From Ailurus styani (lineage: Eukaryota; Chordata; Mammalia; Carnivora; Ailuridae): a stretch of 64,000 bases of DNA. The notes under the pieces were generated by a model. It saw nothing but the letters and a program-made list of their open reading frames with translations. It was not told the origin of the DNA and did not search any database. Below are positions 1 to 11,820 of the stretch, piece by piece. Both the position numbers and the translations under genes were made by a program. Position 1 is the first letter of the stretch. Every line of letters starts with the position of its first letter. Where the stretch lies: contig LNAC01000037.1 in NCBI GenBank assembly GCA_002007465.1, forward strand, positions 124,343 to 188,342, written 5' to 3'.

Positions 1-480
1 GGCAACCTTTTCTTCCAGATTGCCTAATTTGTTGGCATATAGTTGCTTATAATATGTTCTTATACTTGTTTATATTTCTTCTGTGAAGGTTGTGATCTCT
101 CCTCTTTCAGTCACAAATTTTTTAATGTGGGTCCTTTCTCTCTCTCTTTTTTAATAAGTCTGCCACAGGTTTATTGATCTTATTAATTTTATTTCAGAGA
201 ATCAGCTCCTAGTTTGATTGATCTGCTCTATTTTTTTGTTTGTTTGCTTCTATTTCATTGATTTCTGCTCTAATCATTATTATTGATCTTCTCCTGCTTG
301 GTGCTGACTTTATTTGTTGTTCTTTCTCCAGCTTCTTTAGGTGTAAGTTTAGGTTGTGTATTTGAGACCTTCCTTATTTCTTGGGAAAGATTTGTATTGA
401 TAGATACTTTCCTCTTAGGAACAACTTTGCTGCATTCCAAAGGATTTGAACAGTTGTGTCTTCATTTTTATTTGTTTCAA
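1..480 (-). mobile_element. L1 ORF2 fragment (5' half of ORF2)
   Basis: Read on the minus strand this matches the endonuclease/RT-proximal part of mammalian L1 ORF2; the plus-strand text 'ttgttggcatatagttg' and 'tttaggtgtaagtttagg' are familiar landmarks of reversed ORF2. It continues off the left edge. The reading frame is broken, so it is a fossil. At about 481 the expected order of ORF2 landmarks stops. Confidence 0.8.
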
Positions 481-750
481 TGATTAGAGAGAATTTTTGC
501 ATCCACACTCATCAGGGATATTAGTCTGTAATTCTCCTTTTTGGTGGGGTCTTGTCTACTTTTGGGATCAAGGTAATGTTGGCCTCATAAAAAGAGTTTG
601 GAAATTTACTTTCCATTTATATTTTTTGAAATAGCTTCAGAAGAATAGGTATTATTTCTTCTTTAAGTGTTTGGTAGAATTCCCTGAGAAAACCATCCAG
701 CCACGGACTCTTGATTTTGGGGACATTTTTGATTACTTGCTTTTTTATTC
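481..750 (-). mobile_element. L1 ORF2 fragment, out of order with its neighbour
   Basis: Landmarks such as 'ttttgcatccacactcatca' and 'tttggtagaattccctgag' belong to a part of ORF2 that should lie before, not after, the 1-480 segment in reversed L1. The two blocks are therefore either two insertions or one rearranged element. Confidence 0.75.
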
Positions 751-1172
751 TCCATAATTTTTTCTTCTATATCACGAATAGTTCTGCCTTCTTTATCCTA
801 GCTGTTAAAGCCTCCATTTTTTATTGCATTTAATAGCTGTTTTTAATTTTGATTTAATTAGATTTAAGTTCTTTTATTTCTCCAGAAAGGGATTCTCTAG
901 TGTCTTCTATGCTTTTTTCAAGCCCAGATTGTATCTTTACAATTGTTATTCTGAGCTCTATTTCTGACATCTTACTTATGTCTGTACTGATTAGGTCCCT
1001 GGCAGTCAGAACTGCCTCTTGTTCTTTTTTGAGGTGAGTTTTTCCATGTTGTTATTCTGTCCATAGAAGAATAAATGAACTACAGAACAGAATTCTAAGA
1101 TGGCAACAATGTCCCCAGAGAAATATACAGTAAACAAATCAGAAGAAATCCAAAACCAAAAAAAAAAAAAAA
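751..1172 (-). mobile_element. L1 ORF1 / 5' region fragment (carnivore type)
   Basis: The stretch around 890-1060 ('gattctctagtgtcttctat', 'aggtccctggcagtcagaac') resembles the reversed ORF1 start of carnivore L1. It ends in a poly-A run directly against an N gap, so its link to the L1 5' UTR beyond the gap cannot be read. Confidence 0.65.
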
Positions 1173-1949
1173 NNNNNNNNNNNNNNNNNNNNNNNNNNNN
1201 NNNNNNNNNNNNNNNNNNNNNNNNNNNNNNNNNNNNNNNNNNNNNNNNNNNNNNNNNNNNNNNNNNNNNNNNNNNNNNNNNNNNNNNNNNNNNNNNNNNN
1301 NNNNNNNNNNNNNNNNNNNNNNNNNNNNNNNNNNNNNNNNNNNNNNNNNNNNNNNNNNNNNNNNNNNNNNNNNNNNNNNNNNNNNNNNNNNNNNNNNNNN
1401 NNNNNNNNNNNNNNNNNNNNNNNNNNNNNNNNNNNNNNNNNNNNNNNNNNNNNNNNNNNNNNNNNNNNNNNNNNNNNNNNNNNNNNNNNNNNNNNNNNNN
1501 NNNNNNNNNNNNNNNNNNNNNNNNNNNNNNNNNNNNNNNNNNNNNNNNNNNNNNNNNNNNNNNNNNNNNNNNNNNNNNNNNNNNNNNNNNNNNNNNNNNN
1601 NNNNNNNNNNNNNNNNNNNNNNNNNNNNNNNNNNNNNNNNNNNNNNNNNNNNNNNNNNNNNNNNNNNNNNNNNNNNNNNNNNNNNNNNNNNNNNNNNNNN
1701 NNNNNNNNNNNNNNNNNNNNNNNNNNNNNNNNNNNNNNNNNNNNNNNNNNNNNNNNNNNNNNNNNNNNNNNNNNNNNNNNNNNNNNNNNNNNNNNNNNNN
1801 NNNNNNNNNNNNNNNNNNNNNNNNNNNNNNNNNNNNNNNNNNNNNNNNNNNNNNNNNNNNNNNNNNNNNNNNNNNNNNNNNNNNNNNNNNNNNNNNNNNN
1901 NNNNNNNNNNNNNNNNNNNNNNNNNNNNNNNNNNNNNNNNNNNNNNNNN
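1173..1949. other. Assembly gap (Ns)
   Basis: A run of 777 N bases. The left edge is poly-A and the right edge is a (TA)n tract, a typical cause of assembly failure. Any open frame crossing it is meaningless. Confidence 0.99.
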
Positions 1950-2135
1950 ATATATATATATACACACACGTATATATACATATATATGATTAAATATATT
2001 ATATTTAAATATATTTTACATTTATATATTAAATACATATTTAATATATAAATATATATTTTATAAATATATTTTCTATATAGTTAAATATAAATATATT
2101 TTATATAATTAAATATATTTATATATGATTAAATA
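1950..2135. repeat. AT-rich low-complexity tract
   Basis: Almost only A and T, with repeated 'aaatatat' and 'atatatatata' units. No gene signal is present. It separates the gap from the L1 5' UTR. Confidence 0.9.
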
Positions 2136-2149
2136 CATTGAAAGTTTAG

Positions 2150-3282
2150 AATGTTATATAAAGATGGAAATTTAAAAAGATTTTTAAAAGTTGATAAAAT
2201 AAGAAATTGGTTGAAAAAAGGAAGAGAAAAAAATAAAATTAAAAGATTACAGAATCACGGGTGGGAAAAAGCATTAATTCTGTATGCTATATTACCCTAG
2301 CATTGGAGTTTTTCAGTTCTCATTGATCGGTAAACTTGGTCTTGGCTGGATGTTGTTGCTGATCTTCTGGCAGAGGGGCCTGTTGTTAATCTCCTCTGGT
2401 TTGCTCTATTTGGCTTTTGTTCACGGAAAGCTTTCTGTGCAGCTTTAGAGGCTGAGAGTGAAAATGGTGGCCTCCCAATCTCCAGCATGGCTGTGGATCT
2501 GAAAGCTTGGGGCCCCATTCCTCAGTACCCTGGCAGGGAAAAGCAGTCAATCACTCCTGTCTCTCTGGTCTCCGGCCGCACTCCATGCTCACCCAGCTTG
2601 TTACCAAGCATTTTTATCTCAGGCACACAACCCTGCTTCAAGTCTCCAAACCCTGCAGACTCCTGCAGCATGCTCCCACACTGTTCTTCCAGGGGAATAA
2701 GGGGGGCGGTCTCCCCATTTCTGCTCTTGTTTGGGCCCCTGTTCAGAAAGTAGTCACCCAACTGTGCCAGGGGTCACAGTTTATTGCAAACCTGAGCTGA
2801 AAGCCAACTCCTGGTGTCACTGTTTGAAGCTGGCTTCCCTACTCTGATCCTAGGAATTCTGCAGCACGCATGCACCCCTGGTCTCCCTATGACCCCTAGG
2901 ACCCTGAGACCACACTGTCCTGCCTAGAATTCTGACCCACTTAGCCACTGAATGCCTTTCAGGCTGGGAAGTCCCTCACCATAGGAGGCTTCTAAAAGTT
3001 CTGATTTTGTGCTCCACTGCTATATCACTTTCCAGTAGCCAGCTGACAAAGACTCCCTTCACCCACAGTTTATCTTCCCATATACTACCTCGCATTCACT
3101 TCTCCCCACCTCCACCATGCAGAAAGTGTTTGTTTTTCTATTTGTAGAGTTGCAGCTATTCTTTTCTCAGATCTCCTGTTGAGTTTGCAGATGTTTGGAA
3201 TGATTTGATAGCTATCTAGCTGAATTCCTAGGACTAGATGAAACTAAGATCTCCTAATACTCAGCCTTCTTGGATTCTCAGG
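2150..3282 (-). mobile_element. Carnivore L1 5' UTR
   Basis: GC-richer than its surroundings and matching, on the minus strand, the promoter-bearing 5' UTR of carnivore L1 ('cattgatcggtaaacttggt', 'cttggctggatgttgttgct'). The outer end near 3270 ('actcagccttcttgga') resembles the mutated YY1-like start of L1. Open frames seen here on both strands are not genes. Probably the 5' part of the same minus-strand element as 751-1172. Confidence 0.75.
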
Positions 3283-4055
3283 TTGGTCAATGTTTTTTTA
3301 ACATATTGTTGAATTAAATGTACTAGTATTTTACTGAAGATTTTTGCATCCATATTCATCAGGGTTATTAGCCTTTATTTCTCTTTTTTAGTAATGTCTT
3401 TTTCTGCTGTTGGTGTCAGGGTAATGCCAGCCTCGTAGAATAAATTTGGAAGTTTTCCTTTTCTATTTTTTTTGACTAGTTTGAGAAGATTAGGTTTTAA
3501 CTCTAAAGGTTTGGTAGAATTCGTCTGTGAATCCATCAAGTCTTCGACTTCTGTTCGTTGAGAGTTTTTTTTATTGCTGACTGAGTATCTTTAATGGTTA
3601 TGTGTCTCTTCAAATTTTCTATTTCTTCCTGTTTCAGTTTTGGTAGTTTCTGTTTCTAAGACTTTATCCATTTCTTTTAGGTTGATCAATTTGTTGGCAT
3701 ACAGTTTTTTATAATATTCTCTCATAATTATTTGTATTTCTGTGGTATTGTTATTTCTATTTTCTCACTGGTGACTTTTTTTAATTTAAGTCCTTTTTTT
3801 TTCTTGATAAGTCTGGTGAAAATTTTATCAGTTTTATTGATTTTTTTCCAAGGAACATGCTCCTGGTTGTATTGATTTGTTCTAATTTTTTTTTAGTTTC
3901 TATATTATTTATTTCTATTCTAAACTTTATTATTTCCTTCCTTTTGCTGGTTTTAAGTTTTATTCATTGTCCTTTTTATAACTGCTTTGTCTTTATGCTT
4001 TCTTGATAGTATTATTTGATGCATAGAAGCTCTTAACTGAAGATGTTTTTTTAAA
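3283..4055 (-). mobile_element. L1 ORF2 fragment
   Basis: A second reversed ORF2 segment, abutting the L1 5' end at about 3282. Landmarks include 'gatttttgcatccatattca', 'gtgtcagggtaatgccagcc' and 'aatttgttggcatacag'. It is interrupted by stops and appears to be the older host into which the element on the left inserted. Confidence 0.75.
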
Positions 4056-4262
4056 TTTAAATTCAATTAACATATAATGTATTGTTACTTTCAGAGGTAG
4101 TGTTTAGTGATTCATCAGTTCCTTATTACACCTAGTACTTATTACATCAAGTGCCCTCCTTAATGCCAATCACCCAGTTACCCTGTCTGTCCTCTCACCC
4201 ACTTCCCCTCCAGCAACCCTCAGTTTGTTTCCATGTGTCTATTCTTCTTTCATTTTCTGTGC
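4056..4262 (-). mobile_element. Short L1 3' UTR insertion
   Basis: Matches the reversed carnivore L1 3' UTR ('agtgccctccttaatgccaa', 'cagcaaccctcagtttgttt'). Only about 200 bp of 3' end is present, as in a 5'-truncated insertion. It lies between two pieces of older L1 ORF2. Confidence 0.7.
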
Positions 4263-5754
4263 TTTTTTTTTTTGGCATATCATAAAATCATTGCCAAATC
4301 CAATATCATAAAGGCTTCCCCTAATGTTTTCTTCCAGCAGTTATATAGTTTTAGTTTTTAAATTTATATCTTTGATGCAAATTTAGTTAATGTTCCTATA
4401 TGGTATAAAATTCTAATTTCATTCTTTTGATGTGTTTATCCAGTTTTTCCAGCACCATTTATTAAAAAGACACTTCATTCCATACTGGATGGCTTTGGCA
4501 CTCTTGTTAAAAATCAGTCAGCCTTATACATGAGGATTTATATCTGTGCTGTTTTATATTTCATATATCTGTGTTTGTCCTCATACCACTATCATAAATT
4601 TCTAATTACTATAGATATGTGATAAGCTTCAATATTGGCAAGTTGGGTTCTTTTTATTTCTTCTTTTTCAGTATTGTTTTCACTGTTTGTGAACGTTTGT
4701 AATTCCACATAAAGTAGTGGAATATATTTTTCATTTCTGAGAAAAACACTGTTGGAATTTTGGTAGGAGTTGTACCAAATCTCTAGATCACTTTAAGTAA
4801 TATCAATAGTCTAATAAAGTTACATCTTCCAATCCATGAACATGGAATGTCTTTCCATTTATTTAGGTCTTCAAATTCTTTCAGCAATGTTTTGTTGTTT
4901 TCAGCACACAAGATATTGACCTTCTTGGTTATATTTTTCCTAATTATTTTTGATAATATTATATATGGAATTGCTCTATTAATTTTATTTTGGAATGTTC
5001 CTTGCTGATGAATAGAACAATAAGTGATTTTTGTGTATCTTGAATCCCAAAACTTTGCTATATTTGTTAATTAGCTTTAGTAGCCTTCACGTGGATTCCT
5101 TGGGAGTTTCTAGATATAGTATAATGTTGCATATAAATGGAAATAATTTTATCTGTTCCTCTCTAATTTGGAAGCCTTTTAATTATTTATTATTTAGTCC
5201 TATACCTCTAGATAGACTTCCAGTACTATGTTGATTGGCAATATAAAAAAAGGTTAATTTTATCTTCTTTTTGAGCTTAGAGAGAAAACTTTTGGTTTTA
5301 TTATTGAGTTTAATTTTAATTGTGGGGGTTTTGTTAATACCCTTTTTCACATTGAGGGATTTTCCCTGTATTCTTAATTTTATGAGTTTTTAACATGAAA
5401 TGGTCTTGGATTTTATCAAATTGAGATGATCATGCACATTTTATCTTTGTTCTAAGAATGTTACATATTACATTAATTGATTCTTGTATTTTGGGATAAA
5501 TCCCATTTGGTTACAATGATAAGTTTTTTAATATTATGTGTATTATATTTGCTAATATTTTATTGAGATTTTTGAATCTATATTCTTAAAGGATATTGGT
5601 ATACAATTTTTTTTATCTGGATTTGGTATCAGTGTAATGTTGGTTTCATGAAATGAGTTAGGATGCTTTCCCCCCCTTCTTCAATAATCATGAAGAGTTT
5701 GAAAAGGATTAGCATTAATTCTCTAAATGTCTGGTAGAATTTACTGAAGACATT
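4263..5754 (-). mobile_element. Old L1 (L1M-like) ORF2 3' half
   Basis: Reversed ORF2 with heavy decay: 'ccagcaccatttattaaaaa', 'caatccatgaacatggaatg' and 'tctggtagaatttactga' are recognisable. The region that should encode the RT catalytic FADD motif (near 5120-5150) is scrambled. Open frames at 5031-5234 and nearby are chance readings. Confidence 0.75.
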
Positions 5755-6754
5755 TTGTCCAAGACTTTACATCGTTTGATAAGAAAGAGAATAAGAAGGT
5801 TGTGGAGTAGGAGGACTCTAAGTTTGCCTTGTCCCATGAACATAATTAGATAATTATCAAATAATCCTAAATCCCCAGGAAATTGCCCTGAAAATTGATA
5901 GACCAAACTCAACAACTAAAGGGAGAGAAAAGGCCACATCAAATAAAATGGAAAGTGCAGAAATGAAGTTTAGAGGAGAAGCAGATTGAGGGTGCTGTGG
6001 AGTAGAGGGAGCCACGGTTATGGAGAAGGGCAAAAGAGAGCATACAGGGGAATGCACAAGGAAAATATTTCCAGAAGGCCATTGCTTGGAAAACAAGGGG
6101 AGCTGAATTTCAGAGTTCTTGCAACCTACAGGGCTTAAAGCCTGGAGTTTTAAATGTCAGCAGGCTTAGCTAGGATAGGGCCTGGAGATCACTGTGTTGC
6201 TCCTGAAGAGAAAAAGGCAAACAACCTTGGGGCAGACAGTGGGGAAACTGCTATCTGAAGAATGCCTGGGGCACACAGTGTGGAGATTATCTGCTCTTCT
6301 CTGAACACAGCATTGAGAAGCACCATTGATGAAAAAGCCTTTCCTGAAACAAAGGAGTTGGATGACATCATTTCCATTCTCAGACCATAAGTATAAATAC
6401 AGAATCACCTGCAGGAAGCAGTGCAGCACAGACACTGGCTGCCTAACTTGCTTATACCAGGCCCCATTTTCCTGCATATTGGAAGGACTGCCTTTATCAG
6501 TCAAGACTGCTTCAATCAATTGCGGTGCAGTGGGCCAGTCCACCAGAAGACAAAGACAAAAACCTTGTCCACACCATGTCTCCTGACCAGGGTAGCCTCA
6601 GTTCTGGTGGAGGTGGTGTCAGTTGTCATTTCTCAAGCTGACAAAGGCATACTTAGTTAAAACTCAACACAATGGGGCCAGGGACCAAACAGCATTCAGA
6701 GCAAGCAAGGAGAGACTCTGCAGACAACTGATCTGAAGGCTAGAGCAGCAGGTT
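5755..6754 (+). mobile_element. Carnivore L1 5' UTR (second type), plus strand
   Basis: A relatively GC-rich kilobase that resembles the other carnivore L1 5' UTR type: 'gtggagtaggaggactctaa', 'gagagaaaaggccacatcaa', 'gccagggaccaaacag'. Orientation is opposite to the L1 on its left. It runs into ORF2 sequence without an ORF1 between. Small frames such as 6326-6586 are incidental. Confidence 0.65.
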
Positions 6755-7925
6755 TAGAGCTAACATACCTCAATATAATAAAGGCTATGTAAGAAAAACC
6801 CATAGCTAATACCATCCTCAATAGGTAAAACCTGAGAGTTTTTCCTCTATGGTCAGGAACAAAACAGGGATGTCTTCTTTCACCACTGTAATTTTTTTTC
6901 ACCACTGTAATTTAACATAATATTGGAACTCCTAGCCATAGCAATCAGAAAACAAAGAGAAATAAAAGGGATCCAAGTGGGCAAGGAGGAAATGAAACTT
7001 TCAGTATTTGCAGATCAAATGATATGTTATACAGAAAACCCAAAATATTTCAACAAAACTGCTAGAGCTGATAAATTGAATAATGTTGCAAGATACAAAA
7101 TCAGTGTACAGAAATCTGTTGCATTTTTATATACCAATAACGAAGTAGCAGAAGGAAAAATGAGTGAATCAAATCCATTTACAGTTGCACCAAAAACCAT
7201 AAGACCATAAACCATGAATAAGCCTGCCTAAGAGGTAAAAGTTCTGTACTCTGAAAACTATAAAACACTGATGAAAGTAATTGAAGACATACAAAAAATT
7301 GAAAGATACTCCACGATCATGGGTTGGAAGAACAAATATTTTTAAAATGTCTACATAATAAAAATAAATAAATAAAACAAAATAAAAATATAAGGTCTAT
7401 ACCACCCAAAGCAATCTATATATTTAATTCGATCCCTATCAAACCACTAACATAGTTTTCACAAAACAATAACAAACAATCCTAAAATTTGTATGAAACC
7501 ACAAAAATATCCCAAATAGACAAAACAAACTTGAAAAAAATTTAAAAAAATCAAAGCTGGACGCATCACAATTCTGGACTTCAAGTTATATTACAAAGCT
7601 GTAGTGATCAAAATGGGATATTACTGGTACAAAAATAGACACATAGATGAGTGGGACAGAGTAGAAATCCCAGAAATGAATCCACATTTATATGGTCAAC
7701 TAATCTTCAACACAGCCAGAAAGAATATCCAATGGGAAAAATAATGTCTCTTCCACAAATGTTGTTGGGAAAACTGGACATCAGCATACAAATAATGAAA
7801 CGGGACCATTTTTTAAAATCATACACAAATATAAATTAAAAATGTATTAAATACCTAAATGTGAGACCTAAAACCATACAAATCCTAGAAGAGAATACAG
7901 GCAGTAATATCTTTGACATAGGCCA
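6755..7925 (+). mobile_element. L1 ORF2 RT region with broken active site
   Basis: A 95-codon remnant frame at 6923-7210 is clearly L1 reverse transcriptase: 'REIKGIQVGKEEMKLSVFAD' is followed by QMICYTENPK, where active L1 has FADD followed by M. The second catalytic Asp is therefore Gln. Later landmarks ('agctgtagtgatcaaaatgg', 'gaatatccaatgggaaaa') follow in order. A short tandem duplication ('caccactgtaattt' twice) lies at about 6880-6914. ORF1 and the first half of ORF2 are missing. Confidence 0.85.
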
Positions 7926-8935
7926 TAACATCTACTGTCTAGAATATCTTTTTGCATCCTTTTCTTTCCAACTATTTATGTCTTTTGATCTAAGGTGCAT
8001 CTATTGCATCAACACAAATTAGACCAAGTTTTTTAAATTCATTTTGTCAATCTCTGTCTTTATTTGAAGAGTTAAGTCATAGATATTTGAAGAAATTAGT
8101 GGTCATCAAGGATGTCATTTTACTACTTGTTTTCTTTATACTTTATAGTTTTTGTCTCTCATTTCTTCCATTACTACATTCTTTTATGTTTAGTTGTCTT
8201 CTTTGGAATTAACGTTTTGATTCTCTTCCCATTTCCTTTTAATAAATATTTTCTCTGTAGTTATTAAGGAGATTACATTTAACACTCTGAAAATGTAACT
8301 ATGTGGTTTGAATTTATACCAACTTACCTTCAAAAGCATATAAAAAGTATGCCTCTATACAGCAAGACTTACTCCTTTTTTGTTGTTAATATCACGGATT
8401 ACATATTTATACTTTACATATAACTAATTATTTATATATATTTGTAAGTACTATAGAAAATGAAAATTGGGCTTGCAAACTAAAATCATAATAAGAGTAA
8501 CTAATAATTGCCTCTGTACTAACCTTTACTGGGGGTATATATTTCTTCATATAACTTCGAGTTACTATCTAGTGTCCTTCCATTTCAACCTAAAGAACAC
8601 CTTTAGCATTTCTTACAGGGAAGGTCTAGTATTAATAAAGCCTCTCAGATTTTTTAAAATGTGGATGTCTTTCTTTTTCCCTCATTTTTTAAGGGCAGTT
8701 ATGACAGAGAATTCTCAATTGGCAGTATTTTTTTTCTTTCAATACTTTGAATATAATCAACACACTGTCTTCCTGCCTCAAAGGTTTCTGACGGCAGAGC
8801 CACTCATAATTCTGTTGAGAATGACTTGTGTATAATGAGTTCTCTTGTTCTGCTTTCAAGTCTCTGTATTTGTCCTTTGACAAATCTTCCCCATGACTAC
8901 TCTTTTGTAGTTTTTTAAAAATGACCCACATTAAC
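7926..8935. other. Decayed, possibly ancient L1M sequence
   Basis: The section near 8690-8830 ('ttcaatactttgaatataat', then a 'gtttctgacggcagagcc' stretch) resembles reversed ancient L1 sequence, but the match is weak. No gene is visible; open frames at 8467-8835 and 8689-8937 overlap on opposite strands and lack recognisable domains. Confidence 0.35.
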
Positions 8936-9184
8936 AAAATATATTTTAAACCACTACTACAAAATGTATATACACAAATCCACTATACATTATACACATG
9001 TATAGATAGGTTTAAAAAATTGAGGTTTCACAAACTTGTATAATCTTAAAATATGCTATAATATTTTCTATTCTACTCTGTTTCATTAAGAAATTGCCAG
9101 TCATACCTTCCTAAATTGACTTTGTGACCCATTATTTTATGACTGTTTGCTTTTCAAAAACACCGTTCTTATGCAACCACTTCC

Positions 9185-9290
9185 ATCTCTGTTGTGCAGA
9201 TGACAAAACTGAGTCCAAAGAGATTTATTAATTGTTGCACAATTCAGAGTGGAATCATGTCAAAATACCGGGACAGTATATTCTGACCAC
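9185..9290 (-). repeat. MIR-like SINE fossil
   Basis: 'gatgacaaaactgagtccaa' followed by a decayed 'gcacaattcagagtgga' block follows the reversed MIR core order. It is short and diverged. Confidence 0.5.
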
Positions 9291-9359
9291 TTCCCTGAGA
9301 TCTGAGAATCCTTGTGTAATACTTTGAATAATTCTAGTGATACTTCAATGTCTAATATA

Positions 9360-9480
9360 GAGACATTCCATAAGTATCTGTTGAATGAGTTTTTTGAATC
9401 AATGACTACTATGTAGCTAGGCACTTTTCAGCACTACTAACAGAATGAGGTATACAAGGAAGAACTGGAAAATGAGTCCC
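9360..9480. repeat. L2-like fossil
   Basis: 'aagtatctgttgaatgag' and 'actatgtagctaggcact' resemble L2 3'-end wording (consensus: 'tatgtgccaggcact'). Weak, orientation not assigned. Confidence 0.4.
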
Positions 9481-10200
9481 TGGAGATTTACTAAAAGTAA
9501 CAATTATTAGAATTATGATTGTGAATCAATGTAGTGGAACTTAATTTCAACATAAGATGAATTCAGTGTGGAAAATCTGGAAGTCATCAAAAACAGCTTT
9601 GTTAAATCTTGGGAATTAGGAAACAGAAATGTAGACCGTTAGTGGAATATTGAAACATTAAACAGTTTTGGAGGAATTTAGAGTACCCCAGGATTACTGC
9701 CTAAAGGCACCTTCACTTTTGGTTGCTGCATCACAAATGACTGTTCATTTTCAATATTGTATTAACTGCTTCTGTCATAGGAGTGCTTTCCCTATTTTAT
9801 GCCATTTTCACCTCAATGAATTATCTCAGGGTCCAGCAACTTAAGTGTTTTGGTATTTAAAATAGAATAATAGTGACTGAGAGGTAAGGATTTGTTTTGC
9901 TAATTTGTTTTTTAAAATTTTGTTGTATGTATTTGGTTTATTCTATTCATGTTGAAAACGTTTGTAACATTTCTAATAGGCAACATAGTTGGTTCAAATG
10001 AGTAATTGTCTGCAAGATATGACAGTTTTTTTGCATTGTTTCCCTTTGAAAGTCAACATGTGGTTGCCTCTAACATAGATTAATACAGATCACATTATTA
10101 AATTACTTTTTAATATACTTAGAATATTGATTTTTTTAAAAGCAATGTGACATTCACAAACTCCCAAGGGGATAAATTTATTTAAAAAAATAATAAATGA
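9481..10200. other. Unique AT-rich DNA
   Basis: No repeat family, RNA gene or long open frame recognised here. Confidence 0.6.
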
Positions 10201-10201
10201 T

Positions 10202-10411
10202 GGGATGCCTGGGTGGCTCAGTCCGTTAAGTGTTTGACTTGATTTTGGTTCAGGTCATTATCTCAGGGTCCTGGGGTCAAGCTCAGGTTGGGTTCCAGGC
10301 TCAGTAGGGAATATGCTTCTCTCCTTCTCATTCTCCCTCTGCCTTTCCCCCTACTTCTGCACATGATCTCACTCTCTCTTTCAAAAAAAAAATAATTAAA
10401 TCTTAAAATAC
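10202..10411 (+). mobile_element. CAN-SINE, older copy
   Basis: Starts 'gggatgcctgggtggctcag' and ends in an A-rich tail with 'attaaatcttaaaa'. The body has many differences from the younger copies in the window, so it is an older insertion. The opposite-strand frame 10263-10517 is incidental. Confidence 0.9.
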
Positions 10412-10420
10412 CTTTAAAAA

Positions 10421-11519
10421 GGAAAGTAAGTGACAATAATCCATTAAGAATGTTGTGCTTGTGAAAATAGCCAGCAAACCCAAATTTCCAGATGTTTCTG
10501 AATGTCACCTGCACCATGGAAAAACTGCTTTAATAAACTCTTAGTGTATGTATATTCTTAGTTCATTACTTATAATTTGTTATTTTTAATAATTTCTAGT
10601 TATATATACTCTGCATCCTTTTTTCCTAGAAAATAAACTAGCACCTCTCTTTCCAATAACTTTTCAAAAGTAATTTTTGTGTGTGAAACTGAAACTAGGA
10701 TTTTATAAATGAAGGATAGTAAAGGAAGCAAAACTAATCATAATAATCCCAATCAAATGAATTCTACTCTGTGATTCATCAGGTTTCTTCATTTTTCTGT
10801 TAATTTTTCTTTGCTTACAAATGTCCAAAGCTAGACCCATTTCCCTGCGTATTTCTAAGAGTAGAGACTGCAATGTTATTTTCACATAAAATATTAATTA
10901 TATTTTATAAAAATATGTATTTTATAAATGACTATATACTTTATAATTCTGAATAAGCCATGTATTTGCATACACATTATTTGGAAAGAATTTTAGAGGA
11001 TTTGACATATTTTTTTTTATTTTATTTTTTTAACGTGAGTTTCTTTTAAGAAATAAAGAACAATGAACTCATTTTGCATCATTTTTTTTCTGGATTTAAC
11101 AATATGCTTGCGCTCGACCAGAAAGAAGTATTTGTTTGTTCAAGGTATTGTAAGTAAAATTTACTTTGTCCAGGAATCATCAAACTATAATCAGAAAGCT
11201 GCAGTTTTGCAAGTATAAAGTTCAGTACTTTTCCCAGCACAGGAGGCTTTCCTATATGTCAGAGAGAATTATTTTAAGATTGGGAAGGCAGATGCTATTG
11301 CTATTTTTATCTTTAATGTTTCATGAGTTTGTGAATTTTAGAATTTGGGAAAGTCTATATGTTATCATTTTAGTAAAGAAATTTTATAAATCAAAGGGGT
11401 TTTGTAAATCAAAAACAAGGAGAAATAGGCGAAAATGCATAAAATTGAGAAACAGTGACTATAGAAAAAATAACATAAAAATACAGAATTAATAGAAATA
11501 AAGAGTAGAGAAAGAATGG
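10421..11519. other. Unique AT-rich DNA
   Basis: No recognised repeats or genes. The plus-strand frame 11166-11492 is rich in K, R and N as expected from AT/purine-rich noncoding DNA and has no domain I recognise. Confidence 0.55.
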
Positions 11520-11820
11520 TGGAGGAAAAAAGGAAGCTAAAATAAGAAGGGAGGAAAGAATGAAGGAAAGAGAGATGGAAGGAAAAGGGAAGATCAAGAG
11601 AAAGAAAGAAAGAAAGAAAAGAGAAGAAAGAAAGAAACAAGCAAACAAACAAAGAAACAAAGAAAGAAAGAAAAAGAAAGAAGGAAGGAAGAAAGAAAAA
11701 AAGAAAGAGCAGGAAGGAAGAAAGAGGGAGAAGGAAGGAAGAAAGGAAAGAAAGAAAGAAGGCAGAAGAAAAGGAGAAGGAACTAAGGAAGGAAGGGAAA
11801 GAAAAAGAAACATGGAAAGA
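11520..11820. repeat. (GAAA)/(GGAA) homopurine tract
   Basis: About 300 bp of nearly pure A/G on the plus strand with mixed GAAA, GGAA and CAAA units. It creates artificial Lys/Arg/Glu-rich and Ser/Phe/Leu-rich frames on the two strands. Confidence 0.95.

Noticed and set aside
1006..2038. Long open frames across the first gap on both strands
   Set aside because: They consist almost entirely of N bases; the ends are poly-A and TA repeats.
2297..2800. Overlapping frames in GC-richer DNA suggesting an exon
   Set aside because: The segment is L1 5' UTR; frames overlap on both strands and carry no domain.
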